Shown: positions 41,901-56,900 of the stretch, piece after piece
How the letters are laid out: each line of letters begins with the position of its first letter
How positions within the stretch are numbered: the stretch's first letter is position 1
Made by a program: the position numbers and the translations under genes
The notes under the pieces: model-generated
What the model was told of the DNA's origin: nothing
The model's database searches: none
The model's input: the letters and a program-made list of their open reading frames with translations, nothing else
NCBI RefSeq assembly: GCF_004210375.1
Contig: NC_134834.1
Location: forward strand, 92,880,170-92,944,169
Length of the DNA stretch: 64,000 bases
Reading direction: 5' to 3'
DNA from: Tachypleus tridentatus
Taxonomy: Eukaryota > Arthropoda > Merostomata > Xiphosura > Limulidae

Positions 41901-44900
41901 AAAACCAAAAAAAATAATTCAACTAAAATGGGCCCGGTATAGCCAGGTGGGTTAAGGCGTTCGACTCGCAATCTGAGGGTCGCTGGTTCGAGTCCCCATC
42001 GCACCAAACATGCTCGCCTTTTCAGCCGTGGGGTCGTTATAATGTTACGATCAATCCCACTATTCGTTAGTAAAAGAGTAGCCCAACAGTTGATGGTGGG
42101 TGATGATGACCAAAACAAACATCAACTAAAATGTAAGCATTAAAAACATAACTTATAGTCTCTTATTGTATTTTGCAAAAAAATTAAAATAAACTTAATG
42201 AAAAACTGAACCCAACCTGTAACATTTCTAAGCTTACGATATAAGCGTAATAAGTGAGCTAAAATAAATTAACTTTATTTGTTTTACACACACTGTCTAC
42301 GTCTGTACATTGCAAGGACAACAAAGTGCAACTGTGCTTAAAAATAAGTTATTCTACGATTGTTTAGTTCTATTAAACAGACACTTACCATACGCATAAG
42401 CAAAAATTGTTTTGGCCAAGATCACCAAGACGACGCATTGGATCTTCTGAAGAAAATGTGGATAAAAACATTTCCCGGATCGCAGGATCATTGTAGACGT
42501 TTTCAGCTTTGAGATTATAAGGGAAAAAGTTTAACACGTTATATAATTTTGACCCACGAAATCCAGTGCTTTTGGTGCAAACATATGAAACATGATGATG
42601 AAGTCGCGATCCAATTCACCATTAGATTAACAGCCACCTTCAAGAACGTTTAGTACAAGACTTATAGAAAATGGCGATTCGAACAAAACGAAAAAAACAA
42701 CAACAAAACAACCCTCAATGTTATTATGACAGCGCCACATAGTGTGAAATGTTGAAAGTACGAATACTTCAAAAATCTTTTACATATTTGCTGTGAATAC
42801 TTAAACGTTTCAATTAAATTTACACAGTTCCAGTCTCCTAAAATTAAGAGACTTTCAATCATCTTTAGCAGTGAAGGAAAAATTAGCTTCAACCGTCTTA
42901 TAAGCCGTAAGCAAAACAACAGTAAAATAACCCTGATGTATTCGAAATTTGTAAAAGGTAGAGAATACCATTTCAGAAGCCATAGAAATATCAATGCTCA
43001 GATTTTTGTAAGTTCACAAACCAGTGAGTAAATCAACATTAGAAAATGAGTCCAGAATCTCAAGAGTGAAGATTCAAAGTGATCAATATTCTCACACTTA
43101 TTAAATGAATGGTCTTTAGAATTAGACCTCAAATCTTTGTCCTGACTAAAACAGTTATAGGGCACTTTGTAAAAAACATTCTCAGAATACTTTTTTTTCA
43201 CGAGTCTTTATTCAACATCCGCATTGTTAAACAAACACTTCATGTCTTTACCCTTTATTTTGATTTCTATCCTTTTTTGCAACGAATTTCCAAATCCGTT
43301 TTCTACAATACACGTGTAGTAGCCTTCGTTACTACGTTGCACGTTAACCAAACTCAAGGTTCCTTCTTCATCAACAAACTCTTGAAGATCGCCAAATGAA
43401 CCATCTGATTTTCCTCCTAAATAAATTCAAAATGCTGATGGTTATAACACTTTACAGAACTGTGCAAAGCCCTAACGACTTTGAAAAATTAAAACATTAA
43501 ATATTATTAATTAGCAGTACTAGTTCGTGGGGTAAAATACTCTTAACTCTCTTGAGAAACATTACAAATAAAGGTCACATTTGCGCATGAGCAACGTTTT
43601 GGAATCCTATTTCCAACTATTCATTATTGATACTGAAGAGCATTTAATTGACTATTTACCATTTTCTTTAGTCCAAACAACAAAGGGAGCTGGCAAACCG
43701 TACGCAGAACAATGAATTTCAACTGACTCTCCAAACGCAACCTCAGCATCAACAGGTTCTTTCTTCCAAGTCGGTGGACCTACGGTCGTAAAATGTAAAT
43801 AACAAAGGATATGATTAGTAATTATGTTACAGTAGGTTTAACATCTAAACGAATACCAAAGAAATTTCTGTAATAACCTAGGAATCCACAACCTATGTTG
43901 ATTGTATTTGAAGCCACACTCATCTCCAATGACCTTGATTAACAAATTAACTCTTGTGAATGTTGTTAAAAGTGGCTAAGTAAAACGGATTTACCAATGT
44001 AATATATTATGTGGGTTAACAAAACTCCAACTAACCTTGTACCACTAGAGCAGATGTGTAGCGGTCCATTCCATCTTCATTCTTCACGATACAAGTATAA
44101 TTTCCAGAATTAACAACTTTCACATTATTTACTTCTAGCACAGAATATTTCGGTTTCGTGTCGATTGTTGAATAAGAATCGGAAACAATAGGTAATCCGT
44201 CTTTTATCCATTTGAATTCTACATCCATCTCGCCTTCCTCTAGACCACAAACTACCTGAACATTTTTCCCTTCTTTTACCGTTTCGGGAAACTTGAAAGG
44301 TCGAATTTTCAATGGCGCTGGCAGGTAAATGAATATACATTAAACAAAACATCGGATTTCTGAACGAAAATACTGCAAAAATGTAATAAATGATGGAGCT
44401 ATTTAATATATCATTTTAATCGCTACCATCAAATTTTCAACACTAATATTTTCATACTATGTTCAAACTAAACTAAGAAATATCATTGGGTATGTCAAAA
44501 AATATCATCCATTACATTCAGTTTTTATCATAAATTTAGCAAAAACGTAAAAAAAATATTTATCATTTATGTTATATTCAACAGTACAGTATATAAAGAA
44601 AGTATGGATCGAGAATATAATTCACTAATTTTATTACATATCTGAGAAAATACGTAATTAATACACACCCTGAGCGCTGGCGTCCATCAGCTTGGTAGTG
44701 TTCATTAAGATGACATCTATAATCCTTTGAAGAACCAGCATATAGAATGAACATTTACAAGTCTTCCAGATAGCCATTTCGCATTAATTTTATGCAAGTT
44801 ACATTTATAAAAGTGATTTTATCTCTTATTACCTATAATTACTTTAAAATAAGTCGAAAATATTTGTGACCTCGCAACACCATTGCAAAAACATCACAAA

Positions 44901-47900
44901 GTTGTATTATTGTACACTTTCATTGTGATATACTTTCTAAATATGGCGATCCAATACTTGCGAGAGGAAACTTGGCCTTCCCCAAGCAGCGCCACATACC
45001 GTAAGTTGCTAGAAACGCAAATAGCTAAAAAAATAATGGTAAATATGGCAATAATTTTACAAAAGCCCGTTCCTGTAAGTTGGCTGATTTAGCAGATGTG
45101 TAAACATCTAAACACAAGGATGTTTGTTTTTGTACTTATGTGACATAGGTAGCAAATACAAATTAGAACTTAGGGCCTAAATGACATATTTTCAACATGT
45201 TTCATAAATTTAATTTTAGTTCATAGAACATTTTCTAGAATTTACAAAGCAATCTTTACAGTGTAATAAAGCATTGTACTATATTGTTAATTTACAGGAC
45301 TTACAAACAAACAAACAAAACTATAACAGTCTAACAAACAATTCAATATACTACATTATCTGACAGTTGTAGATTTATGACATACGAAGTTCCTATAAAA
45401 CAGAACTGCAACGTCTAAGAATACGTTTTAAATTACAGATTCCACAAAGTCACATATTACAGCAGTTTAACAAATGATTCGATGTTACCCTTCACTTTAA
45501 TTTCGATAGTCTTTTTCAATGGACTTCCAATCCCATTCTGCACGATGCAAGTGTAAGATCCTTCATCGTTTCGTTGGACATTTTCTATACGAAATATTCC
45601 ATCTTTATCTATAAACATTTGGAGGTCTTCCGCAGAAGTACCGGATGAACTATCTATATGTTATAGAATGAGGGTGGTTAGTAACATACAGCTCACTAAT
45701 TATAATTATTATGCCTAAGTTGTCCATATCAGTTGACAAATGAACTAACAACGAACGAAAAAGCAAAAAAAGATATGAAGCTTTATCAACACATATAGTT
45801 ATCAAGAGTTATAGGGTATTCAGAAAACAAATATGCATCACTCTGTAGCCCTAGTGGTTAAAATCTAAATATTTTCGAAAAAAAACCTACTCAGCTTGTT
45901 TAAACAACAGTACCAAACAGGAATAACAAAGTGAATTAATAAATTAATAACGTCATACACTACCTAATTTTGTCCACACAACAGAGGGCGTTGGTGATCC
46001 ATAAGCAAAACAACGAAGAGCAACTGATTCTCCAACTCTAACTTCCGTATCAGAAGGTTCGTCTTTCCACGTCGGTGGCCCTAAGATATTAATTAAACAG
46101 AGAAAATTAAACCAATTTTTCTTTGTAAACTGAAGTCTATATATAAACCTAATTGTTTTTGTTTCTTTCATTAAAGTACGAACTAACATAACATGATCCT
46201 TTCGTTCAGCGGGCAAACATTCACAATTGTTCCAACAAGCCATCATCTTGGATTCCAACATGGCTGCCATATAAAAACTAGTATTACTCAAACTGTATAC
46301 TTCAAATACATATAAAAATGTCCTTTAAATACATTAGGTTTGGCGTACACGTAGTTTTTCATATGGAAATTTATGTCAATGCAAAAGTTATCACAGATCT
46401 TATGATAAACAGCTAACAACTTAGATTCTACCATAGCCACCACCAAAAAACAAAATAACTACATTCTTCCGACGTTCAGAGAAATGTTATCTAAATGTTT
46501 AAACACACTGTCTTGACCATTATGCTTGATTTTAACAATTAAATAAAGATATAAACCATTGTAAATTTAAAACACGCTGCTAGCCATTGCTGGTTTGCTG
46601 CTCCATTTGAAAATCAAGCTACACGAAAGCTGTTTGATCTGTGCTAGCCGTCCATAACTAATTTAGCAGTGTAAGCCTAGAGGGACGGCAGCTAGTCATT
46701 ACAACTCATCGCCAACGCTTGAGCTACCCTTTTACCAACAAATAATGAGATTGATCGTCACATAATAACGCCCCACAGCTGAAAGGAAGAGCATATTTGG
46801 TGCGACCGGGATTCAAACCCGCGACCCTCGGATTACGAGTCGAATGCCTTAAACGCTTGGCCATGTTGGGCCTAAACAGATTTTAAATGGCGCTAAGTAA
46901 CATCGTTGAATTACTTCAGTAAGACGATTTTTATGTATTTTCTCCTATAAGTTTGTTTGTTTTGAATTTTGCCCAAAGTTTAACGAGGGCTATCTGGGAT
47001 AGCCATATCTAATTTAGCAGTGTGGGACTAATTGGAAGACAGCTAGCTATCATCACCCACTGCCAATTCTTGGGCTACTCTTTTACCAATGAATAGTGGG
47101 ATTGACCGTGATAATAAAACGTTTCCACGGCTGAAAGGGTGAGCATGTTTGGTGTGACGAAGTTTCGAACCCGAGACCCTAATATCACGAGGCGAGTACC
47201 CTAACCACCTGGCCTTGCCAGGCCTGTACCATAATTATCACTTGCAATGGATAAAGCTCTAGTTTTGAAAATTGCACATGAACACAACTTACACATTTGG
47301 AATAATAGACTACCTTTGGAATTGCCGAAAACGTTGCACACATTTCGTCACACAGCATTACAAATGATTTTGTTTGAAGCACATTTAAGTCTCTTACCTT
47401 CGTTCACACACTGAAGGACTGCAGTTCTGTGTCGACCTTCTACGGATGAGGAAAGAAAACTGCATTTTATAAGTGAAAGGCATATACTTATGGGGTTACA
47501 GCATTTGCAAACCTTCTAGGAACACCAGAAGATATCATGTGGGGAGATCTTGCTTTAACAAAATAGTTGACTATGTTAATGTACAACTATACTTGCCCAA
47601 TTATTAATGTGGACCAGGCTCATCATGTCCTCCTTTCCCAAGGAACAGAAGTAAACGTTTTTCAAACGTAGGTCGCATTTGGGAAGATTGTAAAAAGTTA
47701 CTTACCAGACTGATCATATATGGACAATCACTACCGTCTGAAGAGGATGTACTGATGCCAGGTTAGGGCGAGTGCAAGCATAACAAGGCTGGATGTCCTT
47801 GTAGACAACCAAACCAGTTGTTGTAAAATATTGTAATGAGGTTATCCATGCTCCCGCGAGAAAGTATGCAGGTTTAGCCTGATACACACTACACTGAGTT

Positions 47901-50900
47901 TCCGTACCGCACTAATGTTTTGAAAGCCCATGATAGTTGGGATATACTTCACATTGTATTTGTCTACAATAGTGTAGACTATGTGCGTATTTGAATGAAC
48001 CATGTCATTCATACAAAATAAGATACTTATTACCTCAAGTATGGGCCCAGCATGGCCAGACGGTTAGGGCACTCAACTCGTAACCTGAGAATTGCAGCTT
48101 CGAATCCCCGTCACACCAAACATGCTCGCCCTTTCAGCCGTTGGGGCGTTATAATGTGACGGTCAATCCCACCATTCGTTGATAAAATAGTAGCCCAATA
48201 CTTGGTGGGGGGGATGATGACTAGTTGCCTTCCCTATAGTCTTAAGTGTGTGGCTGAATTAGGGACAACTAGCGCAGACAGCCCTCGAGTAGCTTTGCGC
48301 AAAATTCAGTAAACAAACAAACCTCAAGTGCAATGTTCATGATGCTAGAAAAACATAAGATTCAAGAAGTCTTGATAGAAATGAAATAAAAACAACCTAT
48401 ACACCGCGTGCAGTCTTGATAGAAATGAAATAAAAAACAACCTATACACCGCGTGCAGTCTTGATAGAAATGAAATAAAAACAACCTATACACCGCGTGC
48501 AGTCTTGATAGAAATGAAATAAAAACAACCTATACACCGCGTGCAGTCTTGATAGAAATGAAATAAAAAACAACCTATACACCGCGTGCAGTCTTGATAG
48601 AAATGAAATAAAACAACCTATACACCGCGTGCAGTCTTGATAGAAATGAAATAAAACAACCTATACACCGCGTGCAGTCTTGATAGAAATGAAATAAAAC
48701 AACCTATACACCGCGTGCAGTCTTGATAGAAATGAAATAAAACAACCTATACACCGCGTCTTGATAGAAATGAAATAAAACAACCTATACACCGCGTGCA
48801 GTCTTGATAGAAATGAAATAAAACAACCTATACACCGCGTGCAGTCTTGATAGAAATGAAATAAAACAACCTATACACCGCGTGCAGTCTTGATAGAAAT
48901 GAAATAAAACAACCTATACACCGCGTGCAGTCTTGATAGAAATGAAATAAAAACAACCTATACACCGCGTGCAGTCTTGATAGAAATGAAATAAAACAAC
49001 CTATACACCGCGTGCAGTCTTGATAGAAATGAAATAAAACAACCTATACACCGCGTGCAGTCTTGATAGAAATGAAATAAAAACAACCTATACACCGCGT
49101 GCAGTCTTGATAGAAATGAAATAAAAAATAAAAACAACCTATACACCGCGTGCAGTCTTGATAGAAATGAAATAAAACAACCTATACACCGCGTGCAGTC
49201 TTGATAGAAATGAAATAAAACAACCTATACACCGCGTGCAGTCTTGATAGAAATGAAATAAAACAACCTATACACCGCGTGCAGTCTTGATAGAAATGAA
49301 ATAAAACAACCTATACACCGCGTGCAGTCTTGATAGAAATGAAATAAAACAACCTATACACCGCGTGCAGTCTTGATAGAAATGAAATAAAACAACCTAT
49401 ACACCGCGTGCAGTCTTGATAGAAATGAAATAAAACAACCTATACACCGCGTGCAGTCTTGATAGAAATGAAATAAAACAACCTATACACCGCGTGCAGT
49501 CTTGATAGAAATGAAATAAAAACAACCTATACACCGCGTGCAGTCTTGATAGAAATGAAATAAAAACAACCTATACACCGCGTGCAGTCTTGATAGAAAT
49601 GAAATAAAACAACCTATACACCGCGTGCAGTCTTGATAGAAATGAAATAAAACAACCTATACACCGCGTGCAGTCTTGATGGAAATGAAATAAAACAACC
49701 TATACACCGCGTGCAGTCTTGATAGAAATGAAATAAAACAACCTATACACCGCGTGCAGTCTTGATAGAAATGAAATAAAACAACCTATACACCGCGTGC
49801 AGTCTTGATAGAAATGAAATAAAACAACCTATACACCGCGTGCAGTCTTGATGGAAATGAAATAAAACAACCTATACACCGCGTGCAGTCTTGATAGAAA
49901 TGAAATAAAAACAACCTATACACCGCGTGCAGTCTTGATAGAAATGAAATAAAACAACCTATACACCGCGTGCAGTCTTGATAGAAATGAAATAAAACAA
50001 CCTATACACCGCGTGCAGTCTTGATGGAAATGAAATAAAACAACCTATACACCGCGTGCAGTCTTGATGGAAATGAAATAAAACAACCTATACACCGCGT
50101 GCAGTCTTGATAGAAATGAAATAAAACAACCTATACACCGCGTGCAGTCTTGATGGAAATGAAATAAAACAACCTATACACCGCGTGCAGTCTTGATGGA
50201 AATGAAATAAAACAACCTATACACCGCGTGCAGTCTTGATGGAAATGAAATAAAACAACCTATACACCGCGTGCAGTCTTGATAGAAATGAAATAAAACA
50301 ACCTATACACCGCGTGCAGTCTTGATAGAAATGAAATAAAACAACCTATACACCGCGTGCAGTCTTGATGGAAATGAAATAAAACAACCTATACACCGCG
50401 TGCAGTCTTGATGGAAATGAAATAAAACAACCTATACACCGCGTGCAGTCTTGATAGAAATGAAATAAAACAACCTATACACCGCGTGCAGTCTTGATGG
50501 AAATGAAATAAAAACAACCTATACACCGCGTGCAGTCTTGATGGAAATGAAATAAAACAACCTATACACCGCGTGCAGTCTTGATGGAAATGAAATAAAA
50601 CAACCTATACACCGCGTGCAGTCTTGATGGAAATGAAATAAAACAACCTATACACCGCGTGCAGTCTTGATGGAAATGAAATAAAACAACCTATACACCG
50701 CGTGCAGTCTTGATGGAAATGAAATAAAACAACCTATACACCGCGTGCAGTCTTGATGGAAATGAAATAAAACAACCTATACACCGCGTGCAGTCTTGAT
50801 GGAAATGAAATAAAAACAACCTATACACCGCGTGCAGTCTTGATGGAAATGAAATAAAAACAACCTATACACCGCGTGCAGTCTTGATAGAAATGAAATA

Positions 50901-53900
50901 AAACAACCTATACACCGCGTGCAGTCTTGATGGAAATGAAATAAAAACAACCTATACACCGCGTGCAGTCTTGATGGAAATGAAATAAAACAACCTATAC
51001 ACCGCGTGCAGTCTTGATGGAAATGAAATAAAACAACCTATACACCGCGTGCAGTCTTGATGGAAATGAAATAAAACAACCTATACACCGCGTGCAGTCT
51101 TGATGGAAATGAAATAAAACAACCTATACACCGCGTGCAGTCTTGATGGAAATGAAATAAAACAACCTATACACCGCGTGCAGTCTTGATGGAAATGAAA
51201 TAAAACAACCTATACACCGCGTGCAGTCTTGATAGAAATGAAATAAAAAACAACCTATACACCGCGTGCAGTCTTGATGGAAATGAAATAAAAACAACCT
51301 ATACACCGCGTGCAGTCTTGATGGAAATGAAATAAAAACAACCTATACACCGCGTGCAGTCTTGATAGAAATGAAATAAAACAACCTATACACCGCGTGC
51401 AGTCTTGATGGAAATGAAATAAAAACAACCTATACACCGCGTGCAGTCTTGATAGAAATGAAATAAAAACAACCTATACACCGCGTGCAGTCTTGATAGA
51501 AATGAAATAAAACAACCTATACACCGCGTGCAGTCTTGATAGAAATGAAATAAAAAAAACAACCTATACACCGCGTGCAGTCTTGATGGAAATGAAATAA
51601 AAACAACCTATACACCGCGTGCTTTCGAAAGGCGGGGCTTTCTTTTGCGGGGGCGAACTGGACGAATTCAAGTGCGATAAATATTTGTAAGCGAGTAAAG
51701 CTTACATTTATGATGGATGATGCTTCCTATTACAGTATACATTTGACAAGTGAGTATCTTAATACACATGCTATGTAATCTGTATAATATTTGGTTTAAA
51801 TATTTTTGGATGTGGCTACTTATATATGTTTCAACAAATTTTGTTGATGCAAGAAAGATGCCTTTAAGAATTTTTCAACATATAATTAAATGTCATCTGA
51901 ACTGATAATGTTCTTTGTACTATATAGTGTTTTATACATTAACTAATAACTATATTGAAATTAGAAAGATTAATATACTAAATTCAATGTTATAATTAAA
52001 CTCCTAGCAGAAAAATGTAGTTTTCGTTAACGTTATTTTTATCTAGATTAAAATCGTAGATTTGCAACATCGATTTTCAATGGTAGCCATGTTGTAATTC
52101 AATATGGTGGTTGTTTTGGAAAAAGAATTCGCAATAAATCTTGATTTTACATACATTTTACTAAAAAAAATCTATAGATATGCTAAACATTAGATATTTA
52201 AATGACATTTCTATATGTATTTGAGCTATATATTTGTGTAATGCTGGTTTTGACATCTGATATTCTTGAGTAAGAGATGACTGCTGATTGGAGCACGATC
52301 TGCTAAGGGCCTTGCTCTTGTACGATGCTCAATATGAAAACCTATATATTTGGTAATTTTTTATCATAGTTTCCTATTCTGAAGAGCACAAGAAATGTAT
52401 TCGCGGTACTGTCAAATACAATCGGGGCACAGGCCCAGCATGCCAGCACCTAGTGATGTCACTGGGGGGGATTGCTCATAATATGAACAGTTTCGAACTT
52501 GTATAGTGGTATACTTCCTTTTCTGAAGTGATTTCATGTATAATAATCGTAATTTAATACATTTCTTCTGCATTTGACAAACGCATCAATACGACCGAAG
52601 CCATTTCGACAATACAATATTAATACGAAAAACGTTCAAGAGTTTTAAAGTTCAAGAGCTTAAGATTCAATATTTTTCCACCATCTTCGGTAGTGCGTTT
52701 ATAAATTATAGGTCTAAATAATGATCAATTTATATCCAATGTCGTAATGTACAATACTTAGATTTTCACATTAAAACAACAATAACCAGTTAATATTCAC
52801 CTTGTACGGATAAGACCACTGTGTGTCGATCTTTTCCAAAAACATTCGATGCAACACATGTGAAATTTCCAGAATCAGTAACTTTTACATTATCCATTTC
52901 TAAAACTGAAAATGTTGCATGAGTAACAATAGTCAAATGGGTGTTGGAAACAATCGGCACTTCATCTTTGAACCATGTGAAGTCCACTTCACCATCTCCT
53001 TCCTCTAAACCACAGATCAGTTGAATTTTCTTCCCTGCTTCCACTAGCTGAGGAAGCGTGAAAGGTCGAATCTTCAAAGGCACTGAAACATATTCCAATA
53101 CAAAAATAATTCTGAATAATACATAAATTAAAATAATAACTGTTATCATAAATATATCGAATTGTTTGAATTCTAATTTGTAGTATTCTTTCAAGAGAAC
53201 AGGTCGGCATATCTGTTGTTCAGTTTCACTCCAAGCCATATATCTTATTCTATCATATAATGTACATTTCTGTGGACTATACGATTTACTAGATAAAAAC
53301 AATATATTAAAATAATAAGCTTACAAAGTTCACGACACGTGAAACATCCTTCATCATCATAATTATAAAAATAAAAAACAGAATTACATATTACAGATTT
53401 TTTTAATAAAATATCCTAAAATATTAAGATGTAAATATAATTATAGAATAACTGGATAATTTATGCTAACAATTAAAAATACTAATAATTCAACTTACCC
53501 TTTGTAAAGGTGAGACGAATAAAGTACATGCCATATATCCACACTAGCAGCAACTGTTTCTTCATCAGAGAAGGCGTAGGAATTGATGATCGCGTTAGCA
53601 CAATCTAATTATTGTGATTTTAGGTAAATTTGCCGAATAAATCAAGTACTATAAATAAAATATATTAAGCATTTCAGAAAAATACAGCTTAATAAACCAA
53701 ATTCTGGAGTTCAGACACTGGGATATATACTAACTCCTGACAATCATAAACCACCAGAAAATGGCTCCTGAAGGGACACTGTAACTTAATTCCTTTTTGT
53801 TGTCCAGAAAATACGTCTAGCGCCACACATCGTCAAATCCTTAAGTTACAAAAAGGTTATGCAAAACCTGAGAAATTTCATAATAAAATATAAAAACAGA

Positions 53901-56900
53901 AGACAAATTTCAAAGGAAAATGTGTTTAAAGAGAAAAGAACGAACAGTTAATATGATATTTTATTTGTCCTACATATAAAGACGAGGCTTAAATGTGACT
54001 TCATTATGCAACATTTGGCAACTTCTGAAAGCATATAGCTGTAAGTAAAACAATCTAATTTTACTACGTCGGTACCACGAAAGACAAAATCTACAGCTTT
54101 AAATCTAGTCGTACAGATAAAGGGGAATTTTCACAAATTTTATGAGAGAATAAATGCAAGAGACAACAAAAACTGATATTAAAATTTTAATACATCTTGT
54201 TTCATAAATGTTATCAGGATAATTTCACTGAACATTTTCCAAGTTGCTTCAAACGTTCAGGACTACTGATTTATCATGGAGTTTCTTCCACGGATAAAAT
54301 AATTTACTTTGGTCAATTAGTTACCTCTTATGTTAACGTATACAGTTTTTTCCAGTTTTTGACCCATGCCATTCGATATTGTACATGTGTATTTTCCACC
54401 ATCCTCATACGTAGTTTCGTCAATAATTAATGTTCCATTCAGGAAAATTCGCCAACGTCGTTCATCGAATTGTTCGTTTTCTCTGGTAGAAATATGACCT
54501 AGTAGGAAATTTTGATTATATGACTGTTTGAGCCCAATATGGGTTCCTCATGACACTAGCGAAACATGAATAACTCTAACGAAAAGGCTTGAGATTGTTG
54601 TATCAATAAAAAATATTAACAGCAGTAATTGCTAATAAAACGATTTTATCATCCAATGATAAAGTATTTAATATTCACGAATGAAATACGTTACGCAAAT
54701 TATGTACTTTTAACTTAAAGTATACTGCTTTATCCTATTTTATTTTACAGTATCAGCATACTGTTATTACTTTAGAAAATAAGATATATGTTATTTAATA
54801 TTTATGTCATGTTAAAAAAACAGATTGCAATGTAAAAACAACACACCGTCTTTCGTCCAATGAACACCTGGAGTAGGATATCCATATGCATCGCAATATA
54901 ACTGTAAAGGACTTCCTAAACTAACTGCCGTGTCTCTTGGAATCGTCTGCCATCTTGGTGGACCTGAATCAATAAGTATCAAACAAGTTATGACGTTTCT
55001 AAATAAACTAATAAAAGTACTTTACAAATTATGCACAAGGTGCCTCAACAGTGATAGAACTAATTGCATTTATTAAAGGTATATATATATATATATATAT
55101 ATTACAAATCCTTGCTTTTTCTAACTTTCCAATATAAACAACATAAAATTTATGAAGAAATATTCAGCATAAAATTATACTCTATAGTTTCAGAATAGTT
55201 AAGATAACGTCTTAAAATTATAATTATATTTTAAAATGAAGAATCATTAAAAATGACAGAACTTTTAATATCAATACTTGCTATTTTAATTTGCTTTAAC
55301 AAGGCTTTTTTCAAAATACAAAAAGAATACCTTATAAAACGAAAAATTCCAATATTTTGGAAAAAAACAGAAATAAAATTCTTAACCCATTGTAACAACA
55401 GTTATAGCAAATTAATACTGACATTAAAAACAAATACACGATTAACCTTACAAAAACGATTTAAGAAATAATGATGCTTGAAATTCGGCCATTAAAAAAC
55501 AAAAATTGCTGCTGGCTTTAACTAGGAATCGCAACCATCTATAACAGGGGTGGCCAAACCATGGCTCGCGATCTACATGCGGCTCTTTGACATGTGACGT
55601 GTGGCTCGCGGAAATATGTTGTCTGAGCTCCTTTGTGCATCACAATTAACAAAAAAGGTAAATAAAATTTTTTTAAGCTTTATAATTATTTACCGGATAT
55701 AAACTGAGAATCCACTGGAGTAAATATATTTAAAAAGTTAAATCCTAATTTTAATGCTAGATTTGAGTCAGGGATTAAAGATATTTCGGATCAGAAAAGA
55801 TTACAGATGAATTGTGCTGAAGAATCAGTAATTGTGCAAGCCGGTGCTAACAATATTAGTTTAGTGAGCGTGGCTTGCGATCGCTTAATTGTGGCGTGTG
55901 TGGCTGTGTTGCGGACAGTGAAATAAGCGAAGTAGTGTGATACTAGGCGCTGTAGAGTTAGGTTGCGTTGCGCGTGTTGGAGCTTACTGTTTCTTTTCAC
56001 TTTAGTTTTTTAGAAGAGACTGAAATTTTTGAGAAGAAAGATAGCATCCTCAAATTGTAAAAAAACGAAAGTATGAATATGAAAACAGAAATTTTAAGCG
56101 ATAGTGCAAGGAAGATTTTGCATTCACTGTTAAAGGTAAACCTTTGTGCCTTATCTGCAATGTGTTACTCAGTCATTACAAAGTCAGTAACTTGAAACGC
56201 CACTACGAAACAAATCAAAAAAACTTTTCGTCTGATTATCCACCTAAATCAGAATTACGGAAAAACAGCTGTTGTCACCAGCAGATGCTGTTGACAACAT
56301 TCGGTAAGGAAGTTGACACAACGACTGAAGCTAGTTTTGTTATATCATGGAATATTACTCGTGCTAAATGCCCATATTCTGATGGTGAATTTATTAAGAA
56401 GAATATACCTGAAGTTATTGCAGTTTTAGATCCAAATAACTCAAAGCTTCAGCGACTAACAGCACAAACACCAGCTTCACGCCACACTAAAGAGTGACGT
56501 ATCTACCAGATCAATGCTTATGTTGCACAGAAAATGCAAAATGATTTAAAGAATTCCCTTGCATTCAGCTTAGCCCTTGGCGAATCTACAGACATACAAT
56601 ACAACCCACAACTGGCGGTACTTGTTCGTTATGTTTCCTCTGATGTAACTGTGAAAGAAGAGATGTTGGACTTAGTGGCACTAAAAGAAACAACTCGAGG
56701 TGTTGACATTAAAAATGTGCTTAACAGAGCCTTAACAAATGTTGATCTTCCACTGGATAAACTCGTCAGTGTTGAAACAGACGGAGCATCTGCAATGGTG
56801 GGGAAAATGCAAGATTAACTGCACTGATGAAAAGTGAACCCAGCTTTCCAGAGTTTTTTCCTGTTCATTGCATTATTCATCGTGAACACCTGGCAAACAG

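Noticed and set aside
42662..43201. Open frames of 110 and 67 codons on the minus strand between cassettes D and E
   Set aside because: Low-complexity hydrophobic translations overlapping the promoter-like spacer, with no start context or family match.
47395..47900. Possible transposase remnant on the plus strand
   Set aside because: Short broken frames only. I could not match any domain with confidence.
3705..48320. tRNA genes at the tRNA-like heads
   Set aside because: A and B boxes are present, but each head is fused to a conserved SINE body, stems are broken, and several copies have target duplications.
48958..51571. Repeated minus-strand reading frames (Leu-His-Ala-Val-Tyr-Arg type repeats)
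   Set aside because: They are translations of the 43-bp minisatellite. Frame openness follows from the repeat unit, not from coding.
48368..51622. Resemblance to a CRISPR array
   Set aside because: Units are contiguous with no unique spacers, and the genome is an animal's.
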